In this document: positions 38,481-51,667 of the stretch, in pieces
How positions within the stretch are numbered: the first letter of the stretch is position 1
Layout of the letters: each line of letters opens with the position of its first letter
Source: Synaphobranchus kaupii
Lineage: Eukaryota > Chordata > Actinopteri > Anguilliformes > Synaphobranchidae
Assembly: GCA_029718625.1 (NCBI GenBank)
Contig: CM056376.1
Coordinates: 91,706,895 to 91,770,894, forward strand
Direction: 5' to 3'
Length of the DNA: 64,000 nucleotides
Notes under the pieces: model-generated
Told to the model about the DNA's origin: nothing
Database searches by the model: none
Seen by the model: the letters and a program-made list of their open reading frames with translations, nothing else
Position numbers and translations under genes: made by a program

Positions 38481-39130
38481 CCATACAACTGTATTTTTGT
38501 CCTTTAATGAGGTTAATTGCCATTATGTCTCTGAAATCTGTCTTGCGTAACAAGCCATACTCAACTACTACACAAACAGGCGGACAGACACGCGTTGATA
38601 CGGTAAAATAAGACAAACAGTACAAACAGTTGTAGCACGTTTCATTAATAAAAGATCAAGTGGCTCATGATTTGCTTTGTTTTGCTATTCATTCTGTACT
38701 CATGATGTTATTATGTCGTCAGGAACTTGATGTTACGCAGCAATTATATTTCGGATAACTTTTGTTAACTTGGGAGAAAGGTGGAAACAGGGTTTTTAAA
38801 CTCTGTGGCATATTGGGGACTTCCAGCACAGACAGCAGCTTGCAGTGCAGGTCTGTGAAAACACACCTGTGTAAAGATAGCCACATCTTGGTCTCCTAAT
38901 GCACTGTGGCTGTTAGAAGCAATGCGTCTGTAAATAAGCCTGTCCCACCTGTCAGAAGCCATGGAACTAGCGTTGAGCTAGTGAGGCTCGTCGTTAGCAA
39001 CACTTGAGTTCTAAATTCGGTTGGAGCTTCTCGCTTTCAGACACAAAATGTTCAGGGAAACCTGAAGTGGAGCCAAACGCCAAAGCATTGGCATTCCCTC
39101 ACAGGGATTCCAGGTAGAACTAGTTGAGCA
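38481..39130. other. non-coding, no feature seen
   Basis: Nothing recognised. Confidence 0.45.
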
Positions 39131-39131
39131 C

Positions 39132-39501
39132 TAGGGCCGGGCAGTATACCTTATTTTTCGCTATACCAGTATGAGCAAAACCTAACAGGAATTGAGAAAT
39201 CCGGTCCGGATATTTTCAGTCCCAAAAGGAAGAAATGTCCGGTTAAGTGACTGGTCAGCCTATTTAATTCCAAACCTTGTATTTTCAGGTTGCATTAGGG
39301 TTTTTAATGTTTACTACTTTTGAATGTTAATCAATATTTCATGCCGTTCAGAGTTCATATTTCTAATAAAAACAGTTTTTACAGTTGCAGTTCAGTTTAC
39401 TTCTCGTGTGATTTGTATTGGAAAACCAAATACCATCAAATACCAACAATAATATGAAAAATATCATGATATGACATTTTGGCCATATTGCCCAGCCCTG
39501 C
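39132..39501. mobile_element. hAT-like MITE
   Basis: The left end tagggccgggcagtatacc and the right end, inverted, agggctgggcaatatggcc match with substitutions, as in common fish hAT MITEs. No clear 8-bp duplication survives. Confidence 0.5.
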
Positions 39502-40070
39502 TATCTACCCAGAAAAGCATTTTGCCAGCTGTTCTGGTTAAATAGCCTACCTAATGGTACAACAGCAAACCCTGGGATTTGCAACAACTTCTTCCTCTTC
39601 CAGTTGCATACCCACTTTGCCACACTTCTTCCCTTGCCCATGCTCTCAAACTTGGGCATGGTTTTGCTCTTGGCCTATACCCCTGCCACCCTCTGAGAAC
39701 CTGCCTCTTTCCCTGAGCTGACACTTACAGGGGCTCTGCACTCACTAGGTAGCCTACCCTGCAAGGGTGGGGTACTTCCTTGCTTGCAGGAGCAGGAGAT
39801 TCAGGGAGAGCCTAAAAGGGAAGGAATCCCACTTCTGGAACCCCACAGTCCATCAATGGGAGATGATATTAGCAGTGTACAGACCCAGCACCCATACAGT
39901 GAGATCACACTCATACTATTGGACTAGCCAACACAGGAGGCTGCATCCACCATTCTAAGCAGATGCTTTGCAGACAGAAAAGACAAAGAAAGACAGCAAA
40001 TTCAACTCTTTATGTCTTTGGGTATTTCACAGTAAAGAAAATCAGATCAAAAACGTCTACGATGTAAAAA
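39502..40070. other. non-coding, no feature seen
   Basis: Nothing recognised. Confidence 0.45.
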
Positions 40071-40074
40071 AAGC

Positions 40075-41170
40075 CAAGTTACACACGCATAGCCTACGTA
40101 GCGCTGTCTAAAAGTCCTTAATTCCAACTTGCAAAAACTAGGCCTGCCTTTAAAAGTCTTGATATCAAAATGTGGCCAAGTTACAACTAACAATATTGCC
40201 TATCGTAGCTCACACTAAATAAACTAGCTCTATTTCCAAAGTAATGCTATCCAAACTTTCCTAAATTATTTAATGCAACTTGGCCCTGTGTTTCTTCATC
40301 TTTGCATGTGAAGAGATTGTGCCTCATGGAACAACATATGATTTCAATGAATGTTTTTAACAGTTGATGAAAAATTACACTCCAGAAAGGATATGGTTGT
40401 ACTTTGTTGGCAAGTTTACTTTAGAAAATGTACAGGTTTTAAAATGTTAACTGCTGCTACAGAATTCTTTACAATTCACAAACACATTTATATCAAGAAA
40501 CATCATGTGTAACAATAGAGAAAGGGGTGATGATATAGCATTTTTACAAACGTATCCAGACATGTTTGTGGGTCAGATGGTGGCAAATAAGTAATAGTAC
40601 CAATTTTCTTAACATAATAGTATTTATGATATTTGCAAACAGAATTTTGTGAACACAAGGATATCTATGCTCTGTAGGACCACACAGGTTTTGATAGAAA
40701 TCCAAATAAATGAATCAATAAATACATAATGATAATAATACATTTTATTCATTCTGTGCTTTTCATAGACCCAAAGCAGTGGATGCAGACAACTGTTCAA
40801 ACATGCCCTATAGTGTAGTAATTTGTCTGTTTAATTTCTAAGTGCAACACATCTGAATCTGAGTATTTCCACTATAAATTATTTTCATTTTGCAGTTTGA
40901 CGTGGCACATACAGTTTCATTGACCACATTCTCTTGAGATGGTAAGATGAAGAAACACAGGGCCAAGTTGCATTAAATAATTTAGGAAAGTTTGGATAGC
41001 ATTGCTTTGGAATAGAGCTAGTTTATTTAGTGTGACCTACGATAGGCAATATTGTTAGTTGTAACTTGGCCACATTTTGATATCAAGACTTTTAAAGGCA
41101 GGCCTAGTTTTTGCAAGTTCGAATTAAGGACTTATAGACAGCGCTATGTAGGCTATGCGTGAGTAACTTT
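40075..41170. mobile_element. DNA element with about 230-bp inverted repeats
   Basis: The left arm (40075-40303) and right arm (40944-41170) are reverse complements with few differences; shared blocks include cgcatagcctac, aggcctgcctttaaaagtct and ggccctgtgtttcttcatct. The 640-base centre has no coding frame. No target duplication is clear, so the superfamily is unknown. Confidence 0.85.
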
Positions 41171-41223
41171 AATAAATGAAAAGTACTTAACAGGTGCACA
41201 TTGTTTTTGTGGAAAATAAAAAT

Positions 41224-41294
41224 GTGCCCTGCTGGGCTCGAACCCACAATCCTGTGTGAGAGACGGCGCCTTTATCCATTAGGCCACAGTAACT
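41224..41294 (-). pseudogene. tRNA-Arg-like pseudogene
   Basis: The minus strand reads tggcctaatggataaaggcg (D arm as in tRNA-Arg) and attgtgggttcgagccca (T arm). The acceptor halves do not pair well, the anticodon arm is shortened, and the T stem has a mismatch. So it is a relic or a SINE head, not a functional tRNA. Confidence 0.5.
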
Positions 41295-44200
41295 TCTCGG
41301 AAAGCATGAAACCATTAGCTGTATTAACATTAAAAACCATTAGTATGAAGCGTTTTTATTGGGTGAAAAGCTTGATGAGCAGGTATATGGACCATACCCT
41401 CAAAGAATAATTCTCCCCATTGGATAACATCGCGACAGAGGCAGGCAGTTTGGCAGGAGAATGGGAAGAAGAAGAAGCGGAAGAGGAAGGAGAAAAACAG
41501 CAAAATAACCCAAGTTTGGGGCTTTATTGTGTGGATGTGTGAAGTTGTATCTGAATGCTGTGTGGTTACATAAGGTCAGAACATACAGAAGTTAATGTTT
41601 TTAAGGGCTCAGAGTCTATGGTCATTGTGGTTACTTCTGTAGGAAACCCTGAAAAGTGCCAAACTCTCGGTGCTGTATAGGGGCATGTCCCACCAAGCCG
41701 TAACTTGGCGGATGGCATACTTGCCATCCCAATATTCACAAAAGTGCATGCGTGTGCGAACGAACGACACTTGTGAATGACACCCTGTTTGGAGTAGACC
41801 TGATAGCTACTCAAATGAACAAAACCACAGATTCAGCTCAGAGAAAAAAAAGCAGGCCGCCTACCAGGTCTGTAGATGACAAATCTACAGTAAGAATCCA
41901 TAGCAAGGAGCCCACTGTTATTTCTCATCTCACTCTCACAGCCGAAAGCCGCCGCATTGGATTAACATTTGCCTTTAACAAAGGGTTCCTTTTCACATAT
42001 ATGTGAGCAGTGCGCCGCTTGGCTGCATGTATTACTCCAGCCCTCACTGCTGACTGTGAGGAGAGAGCCCGTTATGAACCTTCTGAGGTGCATTCACAGC
42101 AGTGAGTACCTCTAACTGTCTCTCCATGAAACCTGGCAGCTGCAGGTCTGGCGGGCCGCCTCTGCAGGCTGTTCCAGGCATAAGAGTAAAGCCTCCAACC
42201 GTGTCAAACTTGTGCTTTCCACAAATGTAAAGACAGCAGGGTGTGTGCGTGCATGCGTGCATGTGTGGCCACTGCAGAAGCCAAAAGCGGATGGGACCAA
42301 GGGCTTTTTCCAAACAAAGTTTAAAATGAGTGGCGCTCTCATTTTCGTGCTTGCTGTAAGTCACAGAAAAGACTAACCGCCTGAGAGAGATAGCGCCGGA
42401 GACACTCGCCAGAGAAATGGCGCCTGAGAGAGATAGTGTCTGAGAGATATAGCGCCTGAGACATCCTTGGGTACTCACTCGTCCAGGAGGGCAGCAGGTG
42501 GACAGAGAGCGCAGGGATGGGTGTAGGCATGACCCCCTTCAGGTAGACAGACACACAGGTCTCTTAAGTCTTAAGAGGAGGTGAAACGAGGAAGAAAGAA
42601 AGACTTCCTCCACTCAGGATGCATGGCGTTCCCATACCCAGCAACGGGGATCGTGAGGAGGGAGCGGCAGAGCAGAGTCCTGCTTCCTGTTTGTTCCCAG
42701 GTCATGTAGTAACACCACACCATCCCCCATTAACTGCCGCATGCCAAAGGGTGCAAAACACATTTTAAAAAGCTGTATTGTATTGCCCTTGGGTTTGAAT
42801 TTCATTGTATTTTACCCTGTTTTGTTCACAACAATGTTCTAAGGGAGAATTCCATTTTTACCTTTTGTGGTTTGCTAATTAGTTTCATTAATGCAGTCCG
42901 CCATGTGACCGGCTGCTGAGGCCATCACCCCACGGTTTATAAAAAAACGTCTTCTGAAGGGTGCAAAGTAAGAATCTAACAACAGTCTAATGAATAGGCC
43001 TAATCTGGCAAGAGGGAAAACAGAGACTCACAGAACATTAGAAAAAGAAAAACAGTCATAAACACAACTATAAAGAATGCTAGAAAACATTAGTCTAACA
43101 AAACAAAATTGCTTGAAATGATGGCTCAATAACAGGATAAAGCATTGCATATATTAGTTTATAGAATAATGGCTTGTTAAAAAGTTATCCAATTTCAAGA
43201 GCTAATTTTGTGGAACAGAAATATAGTCCTGTAAGGAGATGATGGAAGATTCCTCCCCACCACCATCCGACATGAAATAAAACAAACATAACGCAGATGA
43301 AGCACATCTGTGCTATAAACATTAAATAAAGAAATCATGTTTGTGTCTGCGATTTGCAGACTGATCAATTCTTGTGCATACTGCTATGTGGTATTAATGC
43401 CACGGTGTTACTGAATAATAATGTGCCATAATATGTTTGGACTTGCTGTGAAGGGAGTGGGGAGGGGTGGCGGCAGTGCAAACAAAAAGGTGTGGCAAGA
43501 AGTGAAAAGGGGCGGAGTCAAAAAGGCAGGGCCAATATAACAGCACTGATAAGGTTGGTTCAGTTGAGCTGGAAGCCCTGAAGTTGGAACAGGGAGGTTT
43601 TGGCACCAGAGCAGGAAGTGCTGATTTTTCAGGAGACGGCGTTGACCGCAGTTGGCCGTTGCGTTCCTCTGGATCGCCACTCCAGGGTCAAGAAGCGCCC
43701 GCCACAGCAGGCACGACGCACAGTGATCCGCGAAATCCCTGGTGCCTTTGATCTTTCCAAAGACCTCCGAGGGCTCATTTTTTTGTTCACGAGTTGTTTT
43801 TGAAAAACGAACACGAGTCCATCTCTCGTCACGCAGTGGCTATCTCTTGGCCTCAGAAGCACGGATCCTTGAGTAGTTGGAGGACTGCTGATGAGCGAGG
43901 GCGTGCTGCCCCGGTTTAAACTGGCAGACAGTAAGATGGAGAGCGCCAATAAACACGGCGCCAAAGCCAGCTCACCGCAGGGCAGGGGGATTCAATCCGT
44001 GTGAGAAACGCCTTCATCCCCTGCTCTTTATCTCCATGCCCTCCCGGATCCTTCGCTCCTTTATTTTTAACGCTATTTTCGGTCCACTCAACACGTTGCC
44101 GGATGTCTTTTACTGGCAAAGGGACACAGGGAGATGGGATGCATGCAGCTTCTCTTTTTCTGGGTTGAGCGCTACTGTGCACGTGCTGAAAGGCAGCCAT

Positions 44201-45337
44201 GTTGGCTCCGTTGGCAGGCGAGCGTGTGGCTGCGCAAAGATCTTCCGAGGCTTCCTCGCTCCTGAAACTGCTGGAGGGGGTCACTTCCACAGCACAATAC
44301 AGAACATGTACGCACCGCGCAACCAGGTTTCGACACGGGTCTAACAAGGAAAAACAAAAGGCCCACTCATGTTCCTAAGCGCAGAGACATATTCTGCCTG
44401 TTTTTTTCCTCTCTTTATCTTTGGCAGGGGGCTGGAGACCATTACAAGGAAGGATGAGAAGACCCCAGTGGCAGAATAAATCTCATTCTGCTGGATATGA
44501 GAGGAATGCGAACCGCATCGCCGGGGAGCCGGGATTTCACCGTGTCATGGAATTTCTCTGAAGTGTGGAGTCTGTGCGAGGGAGAGGTCTTATTTGGTGA
44601 AGCTCTTCACCACTGAGATACGAGTCCGTGCCCATCAAAGCACGCATTAGCATTAAGGAGGGCCGAGCTGGACTGACAGGAGACATAGGGGATTGAGTCC
44701 AGTAATACATCAACAGTCCAGCCCTCCGCTTCCTCCAGGGTCACATGACCATCTGCTGCCACGTCCCATCTCACCCGCCTTGGCGTTGGTCGGCTACACC
44801 TGAAAGGAGCCCAGCCTGGGTCAACAGCACACCAGCCCTCCAAACATGCAATTTCAGGCAGGCCCTCAGGGGGCATGTTTATCCTGTGCAAAGTACCATA
44901 GTAGGACAGTCTCTATACTGCACTCTCACCCTTTCCAGCCCAGCAGTGAGTCTTATTAAATTACCACTGACAATTCATGCAAGTGAATTATAAGTAAATA
45001 AAGAAATAGCTTTTTTTTCCATTATAAGCCGAGAACCAATGTTCAAACTTAGTGAACCACCTCAAAATGTGTTACGCTTGAGTTGGCTGCAACAGAACGC
45101 TGGCCTGTTGATGAGATCCCTGGGTCAACAGCATCTGAGCAGTAGGTTACACTCGAAACCAAGTCAAACCACCCTCATTGGTTTGCACAGTGAAATAAAC
45201 ACAACTGAAGTTGGTCAATTAAAATGCAGATAACAGTCACAAATCCAAAATATTTTATGTGCCTCATCATGCTACAGCACTTATCAATATTATTATTATT
45301 ATTATGATAATAACAATAATAATAATCATAATCATCA
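41295..45337. other. non-coding, no gene supported
   Basis: Open frames on both strands at 42044-42478 and 43394-44366 coincide with higher G+C. A frame on the minus strand near 42110-42230 ends at a GT (TTAGAG|GTACTC), but no family resemblance or partner exon was seen. Short degenerate repeats of gcgcctgagagagata lie at 42375-42465. Confidence 0.4.
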
Positions 45338-45338
45338 T
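45285..45338 (+). repeat. (ATT)n/(AAT)n microsatellite
   Basis: ttattattattatt changes into aataataataatcat, a small inverted pair. Confidence 0.85.
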
Positions 45339-45440
45339 TCACTTAGCAGACACTCGTATACAGGGAAACTGACAATTCATTTACAAGGCTGTATATTTTC
45401 TGAAGTAATCCAGGCAACAGTGAGCGCCCTACCCCAAATC
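45338..45440 (-). repeat. diverged SINE 3' part
   Basis: cacttagcagacactcgtat followed by ctgaagtaatccaggcaaca parallels the 3' half of the SINE at 38251-38480 in the same orientation. Confidence 0.5.
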
Positions 45441-47725
45441 CATTTTGAAGAACCGGCTTCATTATTTTGGTTGTACTGCGAGCACTGCTCAAAGAATGTA
45501 TATTCCTGGCCGTGGGGGGGGGGGGTTTGGGGTGCAGTGTAACAAAATGAGGGAATGGGAGAAGTGCCACCCTCCCAGGCATCATATGCCGACCATCTAC
45601 TTGGAAAAACTCAAAGGAGGAAGTTCAGCATATGAAGAGCAGAAGCTCATCTATAGGGCAACAGACAGATGGTAGCAAGCGGAAAACACAGAGCTCATCG
45701 CCACTAATGTGGGGAGTTAGTAGGAAGAAATCCACAAGTTTAAATCATTTAAGCATTAGCCTAAATCATAGCTGATTTGACTTTTAAAAGTTTAGCCGAG
45801 TTACACTGCAAACATCACAGATTCAAAAGCTGTTTCTTTGTGAAATCTTACTACCAACCAAGATGCAAAATAATTGCAAGAGAATGTATTTTACTGTGAT
45901 AAAGTAACATTTATCACAGCAGCATTAAAAAAATGACACAATTTAGAAGATTTTTGTCAGAACCAAATATTAAACATCCATTCTGCTGTAATGGCATGAT
46001 GGAACGGATGATGAAATGCAGAGCTTGCAAACCCTCAGGCAGGCTTACGCTCTTCTCAACTCCTTCATTATTCTGGCCCTTGATAGTAACGGTTGGTGGT
46101 ATCTAAATTTGTCTTCCACTTTCATGGGTTACTGGCAGACGCCTTTGGGAGAAATTAACCTTAGATATCCATGAATAAACTTTAGATGCACCAGACACCG
46201 ATTCGCATGCTATGAAAATATGGAGACTCACAGGGGTAGCGGGTCCAGCTAAAGTGTTAGGCTATGGGGGCCATGGACATGCTCCTGCCATTCGGGATCG
46301 GAAACCCTGACTATACCGCACAAAGTCGCACAATATCCGCATTTCTACAGTCAGGCCTGCCAGGTTGAGTTTGCACCTTAAGCGTCACGCAAGACTGCCA
46401 GCCCGCTAGCTTGTCTAGTGCTGAGCCAATGTCACGCGAAAGCCTTCCCACATATATAACTGCAATATTCTGATAGCAAGTCACCTGCGATAACCCAGCC
46501 TATGACCATGGCCTCTCCCCTTTACGCTGATAGGTCCGATGAGGACCGGGGGGTTAAAATGGCCAGACTTGAGTCACTAAGAAAGCATGACTGAAGCACC
46601 TCTGAGGCCCCGGAAGTGGCTGTAGAAAAAGCAAGAAGCACTGCTAGGCAGGCACTAGGCTCACCCAGCACTAGCATAGCCATAGAAAAGTGCAGTAAGT
46701 GATGACACCGCATTTTGAGGGAGACAGGGATCATTCAACAGGGTTTCGCCCTATTTCACAGTGCAAGGGCAACTCCCCTAGTTAACCGCACACGTGGACT
46801 GACTGAGAGTGAAATGTGGACTGTAGAGTGAAAAGACTTCTGAACCCATTTTTGATCATTGTGCAAGCTTAGCAAACATACCACTTTAAATAATAACACC
46901 CCACTGGCATAGTATTGCTTTGTACTGTACTTGATGTACTGCAGGCTGCTGACTGTAAGATGTACCTTTTTGTATTTTGTATTTCAATATTTTACCTAAA
47001 GCCGACCAACAAAAAATGTTGTTTTTAAGTTAGACATCAATCTCAGATACCTTACCTTCTAACCAAAATTATCTAGTGTAGCCTCAGCCTGATCTGTTAG
47101 TTTTGTTTAAAAGGATTGACAGTGAATTAAAGAATGTTATACTGCCACGTCAGACACAATCTATAAGCAATCCACAAAGAAGGGTACTGTTGATGCGTGA
47201 TCCTAAGTGAAGTTGTCGAGCCTTTTTAATCACAAAAAAAACAGGTCCAAGAACCTTATCACTGTAAAGGTGAGTTCTCTGCATCACTCTGTTTGCAATT
47301 AACAAGCCGTGACTAATTTCCCCAAACAATGAGATCCAGACAGCCTCTGGAAACAAAATAGAGTTTTATAATTGGCGGAATAATTCATAGAGACCCCATT
47401 AAACTATATGCCGTACGGGCATCTTTTGGGTTTTAACACGCACAGACGCACATATACGCAGACACGGATCATTTAAAGACTCGCCATTACACCGCTGCCC
47501 CAGGGAAAAGGTGTCTCTTGGCACAAGATCCAATTTACACCACGACAACGGCAGCACTTATTAATAAAAGTAAGCGATGGCAAGCACTCATTGTGATGAA
47601 TGCTGTAATAGGTACGCCTTAGGCTGCACACTAAGTTTGGGATACGAGAGCCGAGGGGTCAGAGTCCTGGCTCTCCTTGTAGTAGGCCGTGCCGGTGTAA
47701 CAAAGGTGCGGTACCTGCTCAACAC
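45441..47725. other. non-coding, no feature seen
   Basis: A G run is at about 45515-45524. No gene recognised. Confidence 0.45.
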
Positions 47726-47727
47726 TG

Positions 47728-48477
47728 CTCCACACGCAGCGCTGCGCTAGCCTCTGAACATAGCCTCCATACTCTTCCGCAGCATTGCGCTAGCCTCTCT
47801 GAACATAGCCTCCATACTCTTCCGCAGCACTGCGCTAGCCTCTGACATAGCCTCCATACTCTTCCACAGCACTGCGCTAGCCTCTGAACATAGCCTCCAT
47901 ACACTTCCGCAGCACTGCGCTAGCCTCTGAACATAGCCTCCATACTCTTCCGCAGCTCTGCGCTAGCCTCTGAACATAGCCTCCATACCTCTTCCGCAGC
48001 ACTGCGCTAGCCTCTGAACATAGCCTCCATACTCTTCCGCAGCACTGCACTAGCCTCTGAACATAGCCTCCATACTCTTCCGCAGCACTGCGCTAGCCTC
48101 TGAACATAGCCTCCATACTCTTCCGCAGCACTGCGCTAGCCTCTGAACATAGCCTCCATACTCTTCCGCAGCTCTGCGCTAGCCTCTGAACATAGCCTCC
48201 ATACTCTTCCGCAGCACTGCGCTAGCCTCTGAACATAGCCTCCATACTCTTCCGCAGCACTGCGCTAGCCCTCTGAACATAGCCTCCATACTCTTCCGCA
48301 GCACTGCGCTAGCCTCTGAACATAGCCTCCATACTCTTCCGCAGCGCTGCGCTAGCCTCTGAACATAGCCTCCATACTCTTCCGCAGCACTGCGCTAGCC
48401 TCTGAACATAGCCTCCATACTCTTCCGCAGCACTGCGCTAGCCTCTGAACATAGCCTCCATACTCTTCCGCAGCACT
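47728..48477 (+). repeat. 43-bp VNTR (about 17 copies)
   Basis: Nearly identical units containing ctctgaacatagcctccata and ctcttccgcagcactgcgct. Copies differ by single bases and one- or two-base indels. High identity suggests recent expansion. The minus-strand frames are artefacts. Confidence 0.95.
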
Positions 48478-50128
48478 CAAGAGTGTAAATGCAACGCAAA
48501 CGCATTCTGCCCGGTGTAATCGCGGCTGTGTCTTTCTCAGGACATTCACTGCAGTGGCAATGCACCTCACCTCCGAAATGAGGGATTCAAGAACATTTCG
48601 GCCGCACGCCTTTGAAAAACATGGGTCTTGGAGCTGGGTGTGCCGAGCACTGGCTTTCACAGAGGTCCAGGGGCACAGACCTGTGGTGCCCGCTGGATGC
48701 CATTCCCACAAAAAAGTCAATGGCAAAAGGACCTCACCCACTCCCCCACTGCTCCCACAGCTGATCAGTCAGACTCAAAATGTTGCATGTGCCTCCCCAG
48801 GTGAGCATTACACTTTGGAAACAGTTGAGCCCGTCCCCTGCCCCTAACCCCCTTTATAGCGAAGTGCTTTTTGGTCCTATATGAAACACAATCCACCACC
48901 ATCATCATCACCACCTTCATCACTATCGTTATCATCACTACAGAAATCCTGGAGAAGTCCAGCTAATGACAATGTGGAGACGGCAACATCAAAGCGTTCT
49001 TACAGACATCTTTTGAAACATTCCTATAATGGTTCCCACTGGGGGGGGGCGACGGTTTCTTCATAGTGATCGAGAGCGTTTGTTTTAAGAACACAAACAC
49101 TTAAAGCTTGTCCAGAGAATCCCCTTGATCACCTTTCCATTCCATAAAGGATTTGACATGCTAGCAGCGTTTAAAAAGCGCTACATGAGAAGACATATAA
49201 ATAATAAGCCACATGAAATCTCCCTTCAGTGGCGGAGAGAGTGTAAATGCGGGTATTAAGGAATGCTAAGCGAGGGGCAATAAAGGCATTGGACACAGAA
49301 CAAGGACTTGCATTCAGGAGGCTCCCCTGGAGGGGGACGGTGATGAACGGCATCTTGTCAAAAACATAAACTGTCTCTCTTCCCATTTATGCTCCGAACA
49401 TTTTTCGTCGTCGTTCTCTTCCCTCCCCGGAGACGCTCACTTGCGCCTCATTTCCATAATCCGTGCCAGGATTCCTGCCTCACAAAGGGACCCCCGAAAT
49501 AGGTGTTGAAAAGGCCCCTCCGACGCAGCCTCACCGGAGGGAGGGGCTATTGTGCTCCGGCAACTCCGGCGCAGAGGATGCTACCGCAGGCTCGTATGGT
49601 GCCATTCCGCACCGGCGGATCAGGAAGGCTTGAGGCTCTCTCCCGCCGCTGTCATTTGTCTTTGGGCTGCGCTTCGCCAGTTAGTCCTCCTCGTCTTCTT
49701 TCTGCTTTGCTTTGCTTTTGGTGGGGGGGGGGGGGGGTAGGTGCTCTTTTTCCCCCTTCCTTCCCCTGCACCAGCAAATTGGTTTACACAGACCGATTCG
49801 AGCATGCGGTACGGCCTGTGCCAATTGGACTCTCCGGGGAAGATTTGTCAAGAAATTAGACAGAGCCTCACCTAAACCTCCGCACTCACCCTTCAGAAGA
49901 TGTCAGGACATAGCAGAGTGTGATCTAAATGCAATTCCTTCCAAAAAGAGCACATTAAACAAAGCAAAGGAAAATAAAATATGGCACTGGGGACCAGACA
50001 TAAATATTCCTGAGCCCCTCTGCCAGGAGTTCCTGCTCTAAATTGCAGCCTTTGGACCATGGCGGAAAAGGAAAAAACAGAGAAAGAATTAATTAGCTTG
50101 CGATATTAAAAAAAGAAAAAAATATATA
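48478..50128. other. non-coding, no gene supported
   Basis: Contains a CAT/ATC-rich tract (about 48895-48940) and a G run at about 49722-49737. Open frames at 49503-49859 lie in GC-rich sequence without protein features. Confidence 0.45.
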
Positions 50129-50130
50129 TA

Positions 50131-51661
50131 CACTACTCACAAAAAGTTAGGGATATTCGGCTTTCGGGTGAAATTTATGGAAAATGTAAGTTCACGCTAC
50201 AGTGATATTATACGTATCATGAAAGTAGGGCATTTAAGTAGAAGCATGCAATGGTGATTTCCTCATCTCAAACAATTTATTGAAACAAAAGCCAACAACA
50301 GTGGTGGGTATACCACAACAAAAATGTAAATGTCTCAATAACTTGTCATGTGCCCTTGAGCATCAATTACAGCTTGACAACGACGTCTCATGCTGTTCAC
50401 AAGTCGACTTATTGTCTGCTGAGGCATGGCATCCCACTCTTCTTGAAGGGCGGCCCTCAGGTCATTGAGGTTCTGGGGTACAGAGTTACGAGCCTCTACA
50501 CGGTGAGTCAGCTGATCCCATAGGTTTTCTATGGGATTCAGGTCTGGAGAAAGTGCAGGCCACTCCATTTGAGGTACCCCAGTCTCCAGCAGCCTTTCCC
50601 TAATGATGCGACCTCGATGAGCTGGAGCATTGTCGTCCATGAAGATGAAATTAGGCCTGTGTTGTTCATGCAGGGGCACAATGACTGGATTAATGATGTT
50701 ATTCAGGTAGTATGGGCTTGTCACTGTACCATTCACAAAGTGTAGGGCAGTTCTGTATTGACTAGACACAGCTGCCCACACTGTAACACCGCCACCACCA
50801 AAGGGTCATCTGGTGACAACAGTGGCTGATGCATAGCGCTCTCCTTGACGTCTCCAACATCGTTGGCGGCCATCATTTCTGCTCAACGTGAATCGACTTT
50901 CATCAGAGAACAGCACTGAGGCCCACTGGTCCCTCATCCAGCGTAAATGCTCCCTGGCCCATGCAAGACGATGACGCCTGTGCCTGGTGGTGTGGTCAGG
51001 TACCCTTGCAGGTCGTCTAGCACGCAGACCACGCTGATGTAAACGGTTTTGAATGGTCTGACGTGACACTTGGGTGCCTCTCACCTCCCTTAAATGTGCC
51101 TGGAGTTGAGTGGCATTCATCATCCGGTTCCGCAGGGCACTGTTCACAATGAAGCGGTCATCAGTGTGGGATGTGGCCAAAGGACGTCCACTTCTATGCC
51201 TTTCTGTGACTCTTCCAGTCTCTCTGTATCTCTGTTGCAACCTGCTGATGACACTCTGTGACACTCTAAGCTCAGTGGCCACTTCCCTCTGAGAACATCC
51301 TGTTTGAAGCCTCGCAATGTCGAGGTACTGTTGATCAATTGTTAGGTGTCGTCTTGGTCTCATGATGTCAAAATGTGAACAGCATGATGAAGAGGACTGT
51401 TTAAATACCAATTCTAATTGAACCAGAAAATGTATTAGTCGATTCATGGATCAAACACCTGTTGTGAATTTTGCCGTTCAGCTCCTTGTTAGAGAACAGC
51501 AAGTTGTGCAAAAAGTACTGAAACATTGAATAGTTGGACATGTGCATTCAAAAGTTTAGAGAAGGTCAAATTAATTTCACCTGTAAAGGTTATAGTGCAT
51601 TTTAGGTTCATCCTGAAATTTCACCCGAAAACCGAATATCCCTAACTTTTTGTGAGTAGTG
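50131..51661 (-). mobile_element. nearly intact Tc1-like element
   Basis: 1,531 bp with 46-bp terminal inverted repeats (cactactcacaaaaagttag at both ends, one mismatch) flanked by TA inside a (TA)n stretch. It encodes one transposase frame on the minus strand with a single stop. Full length and near-identical ends suggest recent movement. Confidence 0.95.
50335..51363 (-). pseudogene. Tc1-like DD34E transposase with one nonsense codon
   Basis: Cut-and-paste transposase, 342 codons, the usual length for the family. Start MRPRRHLTIDQQ at 51363. Residues about 10-110 form the paired-like helix-turn-helix DNA-binding part (SQREVATELRVSQSVISRLQ, then GRVTERHRSGRP). The catalytic residues are all present: Asp in LFSDESRF, Asp in FMDDNAPAH, and Glu in PIENLW, 34 residues later. 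A TGA at 50806-50808, after SATVVTR, interrupts the frame. The same frame then continues through PFGGGG to GHMTSY, so the two open frames seen are halves of one protein. TGA from CGA is a plausible CpG transition. Confidence 0.95.
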
Positions 51662-51667
51662 TATATA

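Noticed and set aside
41224..41294. Functional tRNA-Arg gene
   Set aside because: Acceptor halves do not pair, the anticodon arm is shortened and the T stem is mismatched; kept only as a relic.
42110..42235. Minus-strand open segment ending at TTAGAG|GTACTC that could be an exon
   Set aside because: No resemblance to a known protein, weak acceptor, no matching neighbour exons, and overlapping open frames in several phases.
43394..44366. Several 70-143 residue open frames on both strands
   Set aside because: They overlap on opposite strands in GC-rich DNA, have no motifs and no supporting splice pattern.
47719..48741. Minus-strand frames with a repeated YGGYVQRLAQCCGRVW pattern
   Set aside because: The 43-bp unit is not a multiple of three and the frame breaks between copies; it is a minisatellite.
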